DNA of 64,000 nucleotides from Actinostola sp. cb2023. Taxonomy: Eukaryota; Cnidaria; Anthozoa; Actiniaria; Actinostolidae. Positions 12,085-23,277 of the stretch are shown in pieces. The notes under the pieces were generated by a model. That model ran no database searches. It saw only the letters and a list, made by a program, of their open reading frames with translations, and was not told the origin of the DNA. The stretch covers positions 1 to 64,000 of the forward strand of contig JAUJYZ010000466.1 of the NCBI GenBank assembly GCA_033675265.1, given 5' to 3'. A program made the position numbers and the translations under genes. Numbering within the stretch: the first letter of the stretch is position 1; every line of letters starts with the position of its first letter.

Positions 12085-12514
12085 TTAAAGTGCCTATGAA
12101 ACGAAAAAACAGACCCCGTTTTTATTTGCTACTACGAAAGTTTACTATTTGCTTGTTTACATGGCGTTAATAAAAAGTGAATTGAGCTTCAGGAACATTT
12201 TCTATTTCGCGCACGAAGTTGGGCATTTTGGGTTTCAAAGTGCGACAATTCCCGCTCGGTCAAACTATAGAAATGTGATGTCATAAGTTATGCAAACAAA
12301 GGCATACACAACTTATGACATCACCGAGCCATTGTCAAGGGCCCAGTCTCTTGTCGCACATTTTGGTTGAAAATGATAATTTTCGAACCGCGAAAAGAAA
12401 ATGTTCGCACGCTCAAAGTCGATGTTTAAATACAGCAAATGTTCAGAGAAAGACCAAACAACAATAATGTACAATAAAACAAGGATCGACATTTTCGTTT
12501 CATAGGCACTTTAA
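12085..12514. mobile_element. TTAA-flanked MITE, copy 1
   Basis: A 430-bp foldback begins TTAAAGTGCCTATGAAACG and ends with the complement CGTTTCATAGGCACTTTAA. Flanking TTAA on both sides matches the target preference of piggyBac-type elements. No open frame. Related copies are at 54492-54937 and 63339-63804. Confidence 0.75.
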
Positions 12515-13509
12515 AATAAATGAGGAGAAGGTGCTGCCTTTGTAATTACATCTGCAAATGGTTAGACCTTCACGTCTTCTCGGATAAGGACGTTAAACCG
12601 TAGGTCCTGTCTCCCGACCCAAATCTAACCTGTTCACGGGGGACATTAAAAGAACCTGTTGAACTCTTCGTAAGAGTAGGGGATTGTTACATACCACGGT
12701 TCTCATCATCTGATGCAAAAAAACAACATTTGTCAAACGAAAAAGATGTTTTCAGCTACATTACATATTTTACACTGACTAAGAGTACATGCCGAACTGA
12801 CTTTCGTAAACCACAACCACAGGCACAGTTCATAGCAAGCCAAATCTTTCATCAGTTGCAGCTACATTCTCCACAGTTTGTTCTTTCATTCAAGTAAAAA
12901 CTAGATCTATCGTATCGATGCTATTCACGGCAAAAATAGTTCATTTGTTGACTTTTGGACTCTCTGATGGTAAATCCATGACTTGAGAAAATCCACAGAC
13001 CATCAATACTCCGCTGAAGTGCTGTTTTCTAACGTTATTTCATATTTTTCAAGCGACCTCGTGCTTTTCTCCATTGACTACGTTTTCCAGATTTTAGAGT
13101 ATTTTTCAGCTTTGTTGACTGTCAAAAAGGCATCTTTCAGATTTCACACAATGACCAGGCACAAGGTGAAGCTTTCGCCACTGATAAATAATTCTCTGAG
13201 AGTTTCTTTCAGACTTTAAAACTCTGATTTTGGACTGATTTTGGCTGGTGATCCCCAAATTTGAAAACTGATTTGATAAGCTTGCAAGTAGCATTGAAAT
13301 GGTTGCTTGTCACAATCCAACCAATCAGGACGGCAAGATGTTTGTTTACAAATTCCACCAACCAATGAAAAAGCGAGAAAATTATATACCCGGTGATCGC
13401 GCGATCTGAAATGTTTTTGAGCAAAAGTTCGTAGGTATTAACTTACGCGATTTCTGTTTTTTTTTTTGTGTGTGGTAAAAAACAAATAACCAACATTTAA
13501 TTTTCCGTG
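12515..13509. other. Noncoding stretch
   Basis: I see no gene. Short open frames at 12983-13219 lack any recognisable domain or splice context. Confidence 0.4.
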
Positions 13510-16500
13510 GTATGTTAGATGCCAGGTAGGTGTGAGCTCGGTCTACGTAGATTATAAAGAGGAAACAGGTGGATAAGTCCAGGCGTGAGCTCGGTCTACG
13601 TAGATTGTATAGAGGAAACAGGTGGATAAGTCCTGTCTTGTCTATTATAAACTAGATGCCAGGTAGGCGTGAGCTCGGTCTACGTAGATTGTAAAGAGGA
13701 AACAGGTGGATAAGTCCTGTCTTGTCTATTATAAACTAGATGCCAGGTAGGCGTGAGCTCGGTCTACGTAGATTGTAAAGAGGAAACAGGTGGATAAGTC
13801 CTGTCTTGTCTATTATAAACTAGATGCCAGGTAGGCGTGAGCTCGGTCTACGTAGTTTGTAAAGAGGAAACAGGTGGATAAGTCCTGTCTTGTCTATTAT
13901 AAACTAGATGCCAGGTAGGCGTGAGCTCGGTCTACGTAGATTGTAAAGAGGAAACAGGTGAATAAGTCCTGTCTTGTCTATTATAAACTAGATGCCAGTT
14001 AGGCGTGAGCTCGGTCTACGTAGATTATAAAGAGGAAACAGGTGGATAAATCCTATCTACTAGATGCCAGGTAGGCGTGAGCTCGGTCTACGTAGATTGT
14101 AAAGAGGAAACAGGTGGATAAGTCCTGTCTTGTCTATTATAAACTAGATGCCAGGTAGGCGTGAACTCGGTCTACGTAGATTGTAAAGAGGAAACAGGTG
14201 GATAAGTCACCTGTCTTGTCTATTATAAACTAGATGCCAGTTAGGCGTGAGCTCGGTCTACGTAGATTGTAAAGAGGAAACAGGTGGATAAGTCCTGTCT
14301 TGTCTATTATAAACTAGATGCCAGGTAGGCGTGAGCTCGGTCTACGTAGATTATAAAGAGGAAACAGGTGGATAAGTCCTGTCTTGTCTATTATAAACTA
14401 GATGCCAGGTAGGCGTGAGCTCGGTCTACGTAGATTATAAAGAGGAAACAGGTGGATAAGTCCTGTCTTGTCTATTATAAAACTAGATGCCAGGTAGGCG
14501 TGAGCTCGGTCTACGTAGATTGTAAAGAGGAAACAGGTGGATAAGTAAAGAGGAAACAGGCGTGAGTCTGTCTTGTCTATTATAAACTAGATGCCAGGTA
14601 GGCGTGAGCTCGGTCTACGTAGATTGTAAAGAGGAAACAGGTGGATAAGTCCTGTCTTGTCTATTATAAAGATAAACAGGTAGATGTCTATTAGAGGAAA
14701 CTAGATACCAGGTAGGCGTGAGCTCGGTCTACGTAGATTGTAAAGAGGAAACAGGTGGATAAGTCCTGTCTTGTCTATTATAAACTAGATGCCAGGTAGG
14801 CGTGAGCTCGGTCTACGTAGATTGTAAAGAGGAAACAGGTGGATAAGTCCCGTCTTGTCTATTATAAACTAGATGCCAGGTAGGCGTGAGCTCGGTCTAC
14901 GTAGATTATAAAGAGGAAACAGGTGGATCAGTCCTGTCTTGTCTATTATAAACTAGATACCAGGTAGGCGTGAGCTCGGTCTACGTAGATTGTAAAGAGG
15001 AAACAGGTGGATAAGTCCAGGCGTGAGCTCGGTCTACGTAGATTGTAAAGAGGAAACAGGTGGATAAGTCCTGTCTTGTCTATATTATAAACTAGATGTT
15101 AGGTAGGCGTGAGCTCGGTCTACGTAGATTATATATAAAGAGGAAACAGGTGGATCAGTCCTGTCTTGTCCATTATAAACTAGATACCAGGTAGGCGTGA
15201 GCTCGGTCTACGTAGATTGTAAAGAGGAAACAGGTGGATAAGTCCTGTCTTGTCTATTATAAACTAGATGCCAGGTAGGCGTGAGCTCGGTCTACGTAGA
15301 TTGTAAAGAGGAAACAGGTGGATAAGTCCAGGCGTGAGCTGTCTACGTAGATTGTAAAGAGGAAACTAGGTGATAAGGTAGGCGTGAGCTCGGTCTACGT
15401 AGATGCCAGGTAGGCGGAGCTCGGTCTACGTAGATTGTAAGGAAACAGGTGGATAAGTCCTGTCTTGTCTATTATAAACTAGATGCCAGGTAGGCGTGAG
15501 CTCGGTCTACGTAGTCCTGTCTTGTCTATTATAAACTAGATACCAGGTAGGCGTGAGCTCGGTCTACGTAGATTGTAAAGAGGAAACAGGTGGATAAGTC
15601 CAGGCGTGAGCTCGGTCTACGTAGATTGTAAAGAGGAAACAGGTGGATAAGTCCTGTCTTGTCTATATTATAAACTAGATGCCAGGTAGGCGTGAGCTCG
15701 GTCTACGTAGATTGTAAAGAGGAAACAGGTGGATCAGTCCTGTCTTGTCCATATATAAACTAGATACCAGGTAGGCGTGAGCTCGGTCTACGTAGATTGT
15801 AAAGAGGAAACAGGTGGATAAGTCCTGTCTTGTCTATTATAAACTAGATGCCAGTAGAGCAGGCGTGAGCTCGGTCTACGTAGATTGTAAAGAGGAAACA
15901 GGTGGATAAGTCCTGTCTTGTCTATTATAAACTAGATGCCAGGTAGGCGTGAGCTCGGTCTACGTAGATTGTAAAGAGGAAACAGGTGGATAAGTCCTGT
16001 CTTGTCTATTATAAACTAGATGCCAGGTAGGCGTGAGCTCGGTCTACGTAGATTATAAAGAGGAAACAGGTGGATAAGTCCAGGCGTGAGCTCGGTCTAC
16101 GTAGATTGTAAAGAGGAAACAGGTGGATAAGTCCTGTCTTGTCTATTATAAACTAGATGCCAGGTAGGCGTGAGCTCGGTCTACGTAGATTGTAAAGAGG
16201 AAACAGGTGGATAAGTCCTGCCTTGTCTATATTATAAACTAGATGCCAGGTAGGCGTGAGCTCGGTCTACGTAGATTGTAAAGAGGAAACAGGTGGATAA
16301 GTCCTGTCTTGTCTATTATAAACTAGATGCCAGGTAGGCGTGAGCTCGGTCTACGTAGATTGTAAAGAGGAAACAGGTGGATAAGTCCAGGCGTGAGCTC
16401 GGTCTACGTAGATTATAAAGAGGAAACTTAAACAGGTGGATAAGTCCTGTCTTGTCTATTATAAACTAGATGCCAGGTAGGCGTGAACTCGGTCTACGTA

Positions 16501-16922
16501 GATTATAAAGAGGAAACAGGTGGATAAGTCCTGTCTTGTCTATTATAAACTAGATGCCAGGTAGGCGTGAGCTCGGTCTACGTAGATTATAAAGAGGAAA
16601 CAAGTGGATAAGTCCTGTCTTGTCTATTATAAACTAGATGCCAGGTAGGCGTGAGCTCGGTCTACGTAGATTGTAAAGAGGAAACAGGTGGATAAGTCCA
16701 GGCGTCAGCTCGGTCTATTCGTTGATTATAAAGAGGAAACAGGTGGATAAGTCCTGTCTTGTCTATTATAAACTAGATGCCAGGTAGGCGTGAGCTCGGT
16801 CTACGTAGATTATAAAAGAGGAAACAGGTGGATAAGTCCTGTCTTGTCTATTATAAACTAGATGCCAGGTAGGCGTGAGCTCGGTCTACGTAGATTGTAA
16901 AGAGGAAACAGGTGTATAAATT
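13510..16922. repeat. 3.4-kb satellite of 84-bp units
   Basis: About forty head-to-tail units share ACTAGATGCCAGGTAGGCGT, GAGCTCGGTCTACGTAGATT, GTAAAGAGGAAACAGGTGGA and TAAGTCCTGTCTTGTCTATT. The standard period is 84 bp (for example 13651 to 13735). Shortened units jump from TAAGTCC directly to AGGCGTGAGC. Copies are highly similar, which suggests recent amplification or homogenisation. Each unit contains CTACGTAG and GAGCTC palindromes. Confidence 0.95.
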
Positions 16923-17633
16923 CCTGTCATAGCTGCAAGTTTCTCAAAAATATTCAGTTTCAAAAAGTGTTCCATTGTTGTAGATAGTTGTTATATGGAT
17001 TGTCCAGCCTTTGCTGGTTAGTTTGTAAGTGATCTAATGATATCACAAAGTTCAGGTGGTTTTTATTGATTGTAAATCCATCCTTGTTGGTATTGTTTTA
17101 TACTAATAATGATGACGAAATCGGTTGTAAAGGTCCATCCATGTGTCTAATTGAACCAAAATTTTATGAATTAAACTAGACGATTTAACAAGCGTTCACT
17201 CGTGCCCTGGTGCGATTGCGCACTGGGATGCACTGCAGCACGAAAGACGCATACTTATGGGTCTCCACCTTCCATTCGTGAGTGACTTGAGCTGTGAAGA
17301 ACGAAGAGACAACATAATACCGGCCAGCTCAGAATTTGTATAAACGGCTGGTTTAGACGGTTGAGAGTGACTTAACAAATAGAAAATTGGCCCTTGAACT
17401 CCGGTGCTTCCTGATTGGTTTGTGATTTGTAATCTCTCTCGTGGTCAGACATCGTTGTCTCGTTCTTCAAATTCGCGACCTGAACACACACACACAAAAA
17501 AAAGAAAGATGAGCAGTGTTTTTAAACTCGTTCCCGGCCTTAGGCCTGGGCACGAGCAATTAATGAGTTTTTGAAAAGATATTTACAGTTTTGTTTTGTG
17601 TACAACACTTATCGTAATACAGTTATTTAGTTA
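16923..17633. other. Noncoding stretch
   Basis: No gene or clear repeat is recognised between the satellite and the dispersed repeat. Confidence 0.4.
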
Positions 17634-19141
17634 CTCGGGCCCTTCCGAAGGAAGCCCGAGTAATAAAATGGACTTTCTTTTTTTTAGTTTTTTTCATGGT
17701 CACGGAATGAAGAAAAAATGCGAAGAATGAAGAAAGAATGCGAAGTATTTGATCGTATCGAGTTTCAAGATTACTCAGCAGATAAGGGAAAACAAACGAC
17801 ACACAACTAGGACTCAAGTAGACTTGAATCTTAGTTTTGAAAGCAGCTGTAGATCTTCAAGCTATTAAAGGTCAAGATTCTAGTTCATCGTTCGACGACT
17901 AGAAGTGGTAGAAGGACTAGAAGCTCGTCGGCTGGATCGAGAGAGAACAAGTCATCTTTCAGCAGATAAGGGAAAACAAACGACACACAGGACTCAAGTA
18001 GACTTGAATCAGTTAGTTTTGAAAGCAACTGTAGATCTTCAAGCTATTAAAGGTCAGTCAGGATTCTAGTTCATCGTTCGACGATGCAGCTAAGGAGCGT
18101 TTGATTTTGTTATAAATGAAACGACTTCTTTCAGAGCGGGCCCACACGAATCGGCGTATGCTTTTGTATGTGAAATGAGCGTGTTTAAAACCCGTGTTTT
18201 ATTTTCAGTAACTCATGATGGATGTTTATTTTATTCCACGTTTGAAAAATTCAGAAGGAAAAGGAATGGTAAAAATCGTACTTCAAAACTACATCAAAGC
18301 AAAGGCGAGCAAGCTAGTCAATTGTTTTGAAAATAAACTGTGTTTGCATGATAAAATGTAGGTTTCTCCGTGTTCTTTTCAGTACGATTACAGTTGTATG
18401 ATCCTTGTCTGAGTCATACATCTATTACGCGACCTAATTTTAGAACCGCCGCGTAGCGCTAATTAAAACAGAATTTCCACGCTCAAAACAGGTCAGTAAA
18501 CGGCAAAAATACAATCGAAATCAAAACGTCCTTAGATTTTAGGGATCTATTACAGAAGAAGACGCTCAATGAGCGTAGTCGGGCATTATGACAATGACAG
18601 TTGCGTGACGAGGGAGACTATTTGTGTCGGTGAGCATCGATAAAGATCTCCGACTCTTCAAGGTACGCTGTGATACGTCTTTAAACGTATTTGAGATCAC
18701 TTGAGGTCACATCTTAAATCTAACAGAAGCAGCGTTTGATTTTTAATCGATAATTCCTTTCTGATTTCGAGATAAATCGAACAAGATCTTTCAATGTATA
18801 GGCAGAGACAGCAGATTGGTCGAGCTTTGTCACATCATACCGTAGTCTGAATCAACTGGATGTTTAAAAGATACGAAGTTCGACTTTCCTCTGCGATAAC
18901 GAAGAAACCAAAGACGTTATCAGAACCGTCTGACCATGAATATGAACCTCAACTGGACGTTCCAAGTACGTGCTACGGAAGTACGATTCGGAGATTTTTA
19001 TCTATGCTCACCGACACATATATACATAGCCTCCCTCGTCACGCAACTGTCAGTCATTGTCAGGTCCCTCCTCACGCAACTGACATTGTCCTTGTCATAA
19101 TGCCCGAGTGTACGCTCATTGAGCGTCTTGTTCTACTACAA
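17634..19141 (+). mobile_element. Dispersed about 1.5-kb repeat, copy A
   Basis: It starts with a hairpin, CTCGGGCCCTTCCGAAGGAAG..., and ends with ACGCTCATTGAGCGTCTTGTT, also a hairpin. The body is repeated in opposite orientation at 47253-48906; shared blocks include TCAAGTAGACTTGAATC, ACTAGAAGTGGTAGAAGGAC and CATCCATCATGAG (complement). A nested palindrome pair with CGCTCAATGAGCG at about 18570 and its partner near 19120 suggests an element within an element. No transposase or reverse transcriptase is visible. Confidence 0.7.
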
Positions 19142-19542
19142 TGTAGATACATACATATCTTTAATAGTAAGAGGTTCACATGGGGCATTTCAATAACTAT
19201 TTACAATATAATCAAAAATAAAGTTTAAATGTACAGTTAAGGTGGCTCCCGCATAATGAATGACCGGTTTGCCGTATTTTTTAACTCGCTCGTTGGACGG
19301 TGTATTCAAAATTATCATTGTAAGCCGCGTTTGTGAATGCCAGCTGATATTCAAACGACACTATTTACATCACTAAATCTGCTGCCAAGCGTTATTTCGA
19401 TTTTTTTTAACCTCGTGAAAGGTCCCTAGTAATGCTCTGACGAGGTAAGAAGGGAATTGTTCGAGCCGAAATCACGTAACAACCGATCGAGAGGTCCAAA
19501 TATTGACAAAAAAATATGAACTGGTGATTTCGGTGTCCCCTT
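19142..19542. other. Noncoding stretch
   Basis: Nothing recognised. Confidence 0.35.
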
Positions 19543-19796
19543 AAGGTGCGGACACACGGTGCAACATTGCGTGCAATATTGCTGGCAATTTTGTTGCAGC
19601 GTGTGTCCACCCCTGCAACATTTGCTCGCAATTGACTAGCGCGCGCTAATACGACGTAATTTGTTGCACGCAATGTTGCAGAAGTAGGACTCGATTCTAC
19701 TTCTGCAACATTGCGCGCAACATGTTGCAGAGGTGGACACACGCTGCAACAATTAATACATGTTGCGTGCAATGTTGCACCGTGTGTCCGCACCTT
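19543..19796. mobile_element. Foldback MITE with GGTGCGGACACACGG ends
   Basis: Ends are AAGGTGCGGACACACGGTGC and the complement GCACCGTGTGTCCGCACCTT. Inner sequence repeats GCAACATTGCGTGCAA-type words on both arms. Non-coding and about 254 bp. Confidence 0.8.
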
Positions 19797-19847
19797 TAGT
19801 TTGATTAATTTTAGATTGTGAAGCGCATTTGGGTTCATTTATTATTA

Positions 19848-19998
19848 TGTGAAGGTTGTGTGACGTTACACGTCACGCACCATATATGGAGACTGACCAT
19901 GACCTTGGCCTCGTGGCCAAATAGCGAGTTGTTGTGAAATATCGAAGGCTGAGTTTATATGTGTAAACAGCGATATTAAACACGGTTAAATCTTCACA
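19848..19998 (+). repeat. Left LTR (151 bp)
   Basis: Starts TGTGAAGGTTGTG and ends AATCTTCACA; followed after one T by the primer-binding-like TGGTGGCAGCGG at 20000-20011. Nearly identical to the right LTR, indicating a recent insertion. Confidence 0.9.
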
Positions 19999-22388
19999 TT
20001 GGTGGCAGCGGTGGGATGTTGTCTTGATGACTCTGTTTCCACAGTCTCAATGTCAGAGTTGTTGCTTTCTTCACCGTCCTCATCGCTTGGTGCATTTGGA
20101 GCAACATCACTGCTAATGTTAGCTGTAGTTGGGGTGTCATCTGTATTATCTGTATTGACTTCAGGGCTGGTGTCCTCGAGATCTCCCATACTTGCCTTCT
20201 CGTTGGTCTCCGAGACATGTACAGTAACTGCATCATCATACCCAGAATCATCATGGACCCACTCAGCATCATCACGATCATTGTCCTCCAAATCTTCCGC
20301 TTGACGACCAGCACCCTCTGTGGTGACACTGCGGCCTGAAGTCAAGTCTGGTGGTGCTTGCGCTTCTGTCTTTCTCTTGTATAACCGCAAGTTATTGAAA
20401 TGTACGACCAGCGTTTTCCTACGAGTGTTATTATCCAGCTTTCTTATGCGATACGTAATTTCAGTTATGCGTTCCACAATTGTATACGGGCCCTGCCAGT
20501 TTCGATGGAACTTGCTGGCTTCTTCACCGGGTGTGAGCTGTGGACTGTAACGAAGAACAAGATCTCCAGGCTCATATACTGTGTGTCTGACGCCTTTGTC
20601 AAAGGCATCCTTTTGACGCCGTTGTGCTGCTTGTAGGTTGGTTCTCACGTCTTCGTAGCCTTTCGCTAGTTTGTTACGTAGCTCGCTAACACTCTCAGAA
20701 TATGAACATTCTGACGACTCATCCTCAGGCACCATCCCCATCATGACATCAACTGGAATCCGCATCTCTCTTCCGAACATAAGTTCATAAGGAGTGTGTC
20801 CTGTCGACGAGTGAACACTACTGCGGTAGGCCATCAGGCAAAACTCCATGTGTTCATCCCAACGGTCAGGTTCTTCCTCTACTCTGGTCTTGATCATACT
20901 TTTTAGTGTACGATGAAAGTTTTCGATCTGTCCATTTCCCTCTGGATGATAAGCCGTAGATCTGGTCTTGTTCATCTCTAATAGCTTACACATCTCACTG
21001 AACACCTTAGATTCGAAATTACGTCCCTGGTCGGTGTGTATACTATCAGGTACGCCAAACTTACACACCCAGTTCTTAACGAAGACCCTTGCACACGTGG
21101 TTGCACGTTGGTTAGGAATTGGAAACGCTTCTACCCATTTGGTAAAACTACACTGCATAGTCAAGACATACTTGTTCCCTTTCTTGGTTCGTGGTAGCGG
21201 GCCAACAATGTCCATATGAATCCTTTGCATAGGATAACCGGAGGGAATCGGGTGCAATGGTGCTCTGGAACGCTTACGAGGCTTACATTTGCAGCAAGTA
21301 AGACAGTTGTCGCAGTATTCGTGAACACGCTTTGTCAAACCTGGACGCCAAAAACGTGCTTTCATCTTCCTGAGTGTCTTAAATCGTCCCATATGTGCTC
21401 CAGCTAAACCATCATGGCACTGCTGCAGTGCTGGTGTAATCAGTTTCTCCGGTAAAACTACTTGACCTTTGGTTGCTCGTCCCTTCTTCAATTCCTTCCT
21501 GTAGAGTACACCATTCTTCACCTCCAACAGCTCGAACTGCGCTATGACTGCACGTGTAGTGGGACTCAAAGACTGTAGCACTTGCTGGGTTGGCTTCCCC
21601 TCTCCCTGAAGTAGAGACGTCAGCACTGGCCCTATAGCGGCATCCTCTTGTTGTGTGCTTGCTAGCGATTCTTCTGACCACAAGTCCTGCGTAACTGAAC
21701 TCGTAGTCCCAGCCAACTGCACCAACGTCAACTTGGAAACATGTGACTCTGCTCCTGCGGTGGACTTGCATGATGGACAGTCTCCATGTTGGCGTCTTGG
21801 TCTCCGGGACATCGCGTCGGCATTAATGTGAGATTTACCTGGGCGGTGCTCGACATCGAAGTCATATTCTTGCAATCGTTCTAACCAGCGAGCTACCTGT
21901 CCTTCCGGTTGCTTGAATGACATCAACCACCGCAATGAATGATGGTCAGTTCTTAAAAGAAATCTGCGTCCCAACAAATAGTAACGAAAGTGATCAATGT
22001 ACGTTACCATTGCCAGCATCTCTAGCCTTGTAGTGCAGTAATTTTTCTCGTGGTCATTAAGTGACCGACTGCCATATGCAATAACTCTCTCTGTTCCATC
22101 TGGCTGCAACTGTGAGAGGACAGCACCTATACCAAGCTGTTGACTAGCATCTGTGTCGAGGATGAACCTTCCAGCATCTGTTGAAAAGTTAGGGTATGCG
22201 AGGACAGGCGCACTGACCAGTGACTTCTTCAGTTCCTCAAAGGCCATTTGTTCTTTGCTGCCCCACTGGAACGGGGTGAACTTCTTACACAGTCGGTATA
22301 ATGGCTCTGCGGTGGTAGAGAATTCTGTTACAAAGCGCCTGTAATACCCCACAAGCCCTAAAAACCGCTGCAACTCCTTGACGTCCAC
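19986..22388 (-). CDS. pol: Gypsy pol, 3' part: RNase H and integrase
   Basis: An 800-codon frame. It opens in the RT connection region (FLGLVGYYRRF), then RNase H (FILDTDASQQLGIG near residue 75; HHSLRW; DAMSRR). The integrase zinc-binding segment (CHDGLAGAHMGR...CDNCLTC) is at about 310-370. The integrase core follows, with catalytic acidic residues in HMDIVG, HTDQGRNF and GQIENFHR. A GPY/F-type module (WQGPYTI) precedes an acidic, Ser/Thr-rich tail. The natural C-terminus is missing: the last residues are read through the junction into antisense primer-binding site and LTR sequence, a result of the inversion. The true tail is at 25360-25570. Upstream it is out of frame with the RT segment. 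Confidence 0.92.
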   Translation of the reverse strand: MDVKELQRFLGLVGYYRRFVTEFSTTAEPLYRLCKKFTPFQWGSKEQMAFEELKKSLVSAPVLAYPNFSTDAGRFILDTDASQQLGIGAVLSQLQPDGTERVIAYGSRSLNDHEKNYCTTRLEMLAMVTYIDHFRYYLLGRRFLLRTDHHSLRWLMSFKQPEGQVARWLERLQEYDFDVEHRPGKSHINADAMSRRPRRQHGDCPSCKSTAGAESHVSKLTLVQLAGTTSSVTQDLWSEESLASTQQEDAAIGPVLTSLLQGEGKPTQQVLQSLSPTTRAVIAQFELLEVKNGVLYRKELKKGRATKGQVVLPEKLITPALQQCHDGLAGAHMGRFKTLRKMKARFWRPGLTKRVHEYCDNCLTCCKCKPRKRSRAPLHPIPSGYPMQRIHMDIVGPLPRTKKGNKYVLTMQCSFTKWVEAFPIPNQRATTCARVFVKNWVCKFGVPDSIHTDQGRNFESKVFSEMCKLLEMNKTRSTAYHPEGNGQIENFHRTLKSMIKTRVEEEPDRWDEHMEFCLMAYRSSVHSSTGHTPYELMFGREMRIPVDVMMGMVPEDESSECSYSESVSELRNKLAKGYEDVRTNLQAAQRRQKDAFDKGVRHTVYEPGDLVLRYSPQLTPGEEASKFHRNWQGPYTIVERITEITYRIRKLDNNTRRKTLVVHFNNLRLYKRKTEAQAPPDLTSGRSVTTEGAGRQAEDLEDNDRDDAEWVHDDSGYDDAVTVHVSETNEKASMGDLEDTSPEVNTDNTDDTPTTANISSDVAPNAPSDEDGEESNNSDIETVETESSRQHPTAATNVKI
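20011..20185 (-). repeat. 175-bp inverted repeat, left arm
   Basis: Starts GTGGGATG and ends in the GAGATCTC palindrome. It is the reverse complement of 25185-25359, with one visible C/T difference. It encodes part of the C-terminal tail of pol on the minus strand. Confidence 0.9.
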
Positions 22389-23191
22389 TGGGACCGGCCA
22401 ATCAACAACCGCTTGGTCTTTTCAGGGTCTGTCTCGATGCCCTGCGATGACACCACATGCCCGAGGAAGGTGACCCTCTGCTTCAGGAACTGACACTTAG
22501 CTGGTTTAAGCTTAAGTCCCGCTTGACGAATCCTGCTGAAGACCAGACGTAGGCGATGTAGATGCTCTTCAAATGACCTAGACCATATTATGATATCGTC
22601 AATATAAACTAAACAATGTGTCCAGGTGAGTCCATTCAGGGCCATGTTCATTAGTCGTTGGAAACTAGCGGGACCATTGGTTAACCCGAAAGGCATCACC
22701 GTCCATTGGAATTGGCCACGGTGTGTTACAAATGCTGTTTTGGGCCGGTCTTTCTCGGACACCTTCATTTGCCAATACCCGGAGGCGAGGTCCAGGCAGG
22801 TAAACCAATGTGCGCCTGACATTACTTCCAATACATCATCTGTTCTGGGGAGTGGATGCGCATCTTTTATGGTATACTTATTCAGACATCTATAATCAAT
22901 GCACATCCGATAGGAGCCATCGTTCTTTCGGACTAGAACAACGGGGCTGCTCCATGGGCTCTGTGATGGTTCTATCCTCCCATGGGCTAGTAGATCATCC
23001 AGCTGATGATCAATCACTTCTCGTTGATGAGGGGGTGTCCGCCGAGGTGGTAGCTTCACCGGCTTCGCATCACCTACATCGATACAGTGTTCAATCAAAT
23101 CAGTCTTTCCCAAATCTGAATTACTCTTTGCGAACACATCAGCATAATCATTCATCAAGGAGGTAAACTGCCCCCTCTGTTCATCACTCAA
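22358..23191 (-). CDS. pol: Gypsy pol, 5' part: reverse transcriptase
   Basis: The reverse transcriptase palm and fingers are visible: RRTPPHQREVIDHQLDDLL, SPWSSPVVLVRKNDGS, FTCLDLASGYWQM, MPFGLTNGPASFQRLMN and the catalytic YIDDIIIWS. The open frame extends upstream of the first Met to about 23270. The frame is lost near 22400, so the last about 20 residues are out of frame with the 19986-22388 segment. This looks like a one-base loss and would block polyprotein synthesis. A break or shift also separates it from the protease frame, which stops at 23278. Confidence 0.9.
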   Translation of the reverse strand: MSDEQRGQFTSLMNDYADVFAKSNSDLGKTDLIEHCIDVGDAKPVKLPPRRTPPHQREVIDHQLDDLLAHGRIEPSQSPWSSPVVLVRKNDGSYRMCIDYRCLNKYTIKDAHPLPRTDDVLEVMSGAHWFTCLDLASGYWQMKVSEKDRPKTAFVTHRGQFQWTVMPFGLTNGPASFQRLMNMALNGLTWTHCLVYIDDIIIWSRSFEEHLHRLRLVFSRIRQAGLKLKPAKCQFLKQRVTFLGHVVSSQGIETDPEKTKRLLIGRSQWTSRSCSGF

Positions 23192-23277
23192 ATTCTCAGA
23201 CTCTAATGTAAACGGTAACTCCTTACTGTCTAGTTCCTTCTTATATACACTGTGTTTCCAAAGTTCTTCATCATTAT

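Noticed and set aside
13510..16922. CRISPR array
   Set aside because: Units are contiguous repeats without distinct spacers, in a eukaryotic context.
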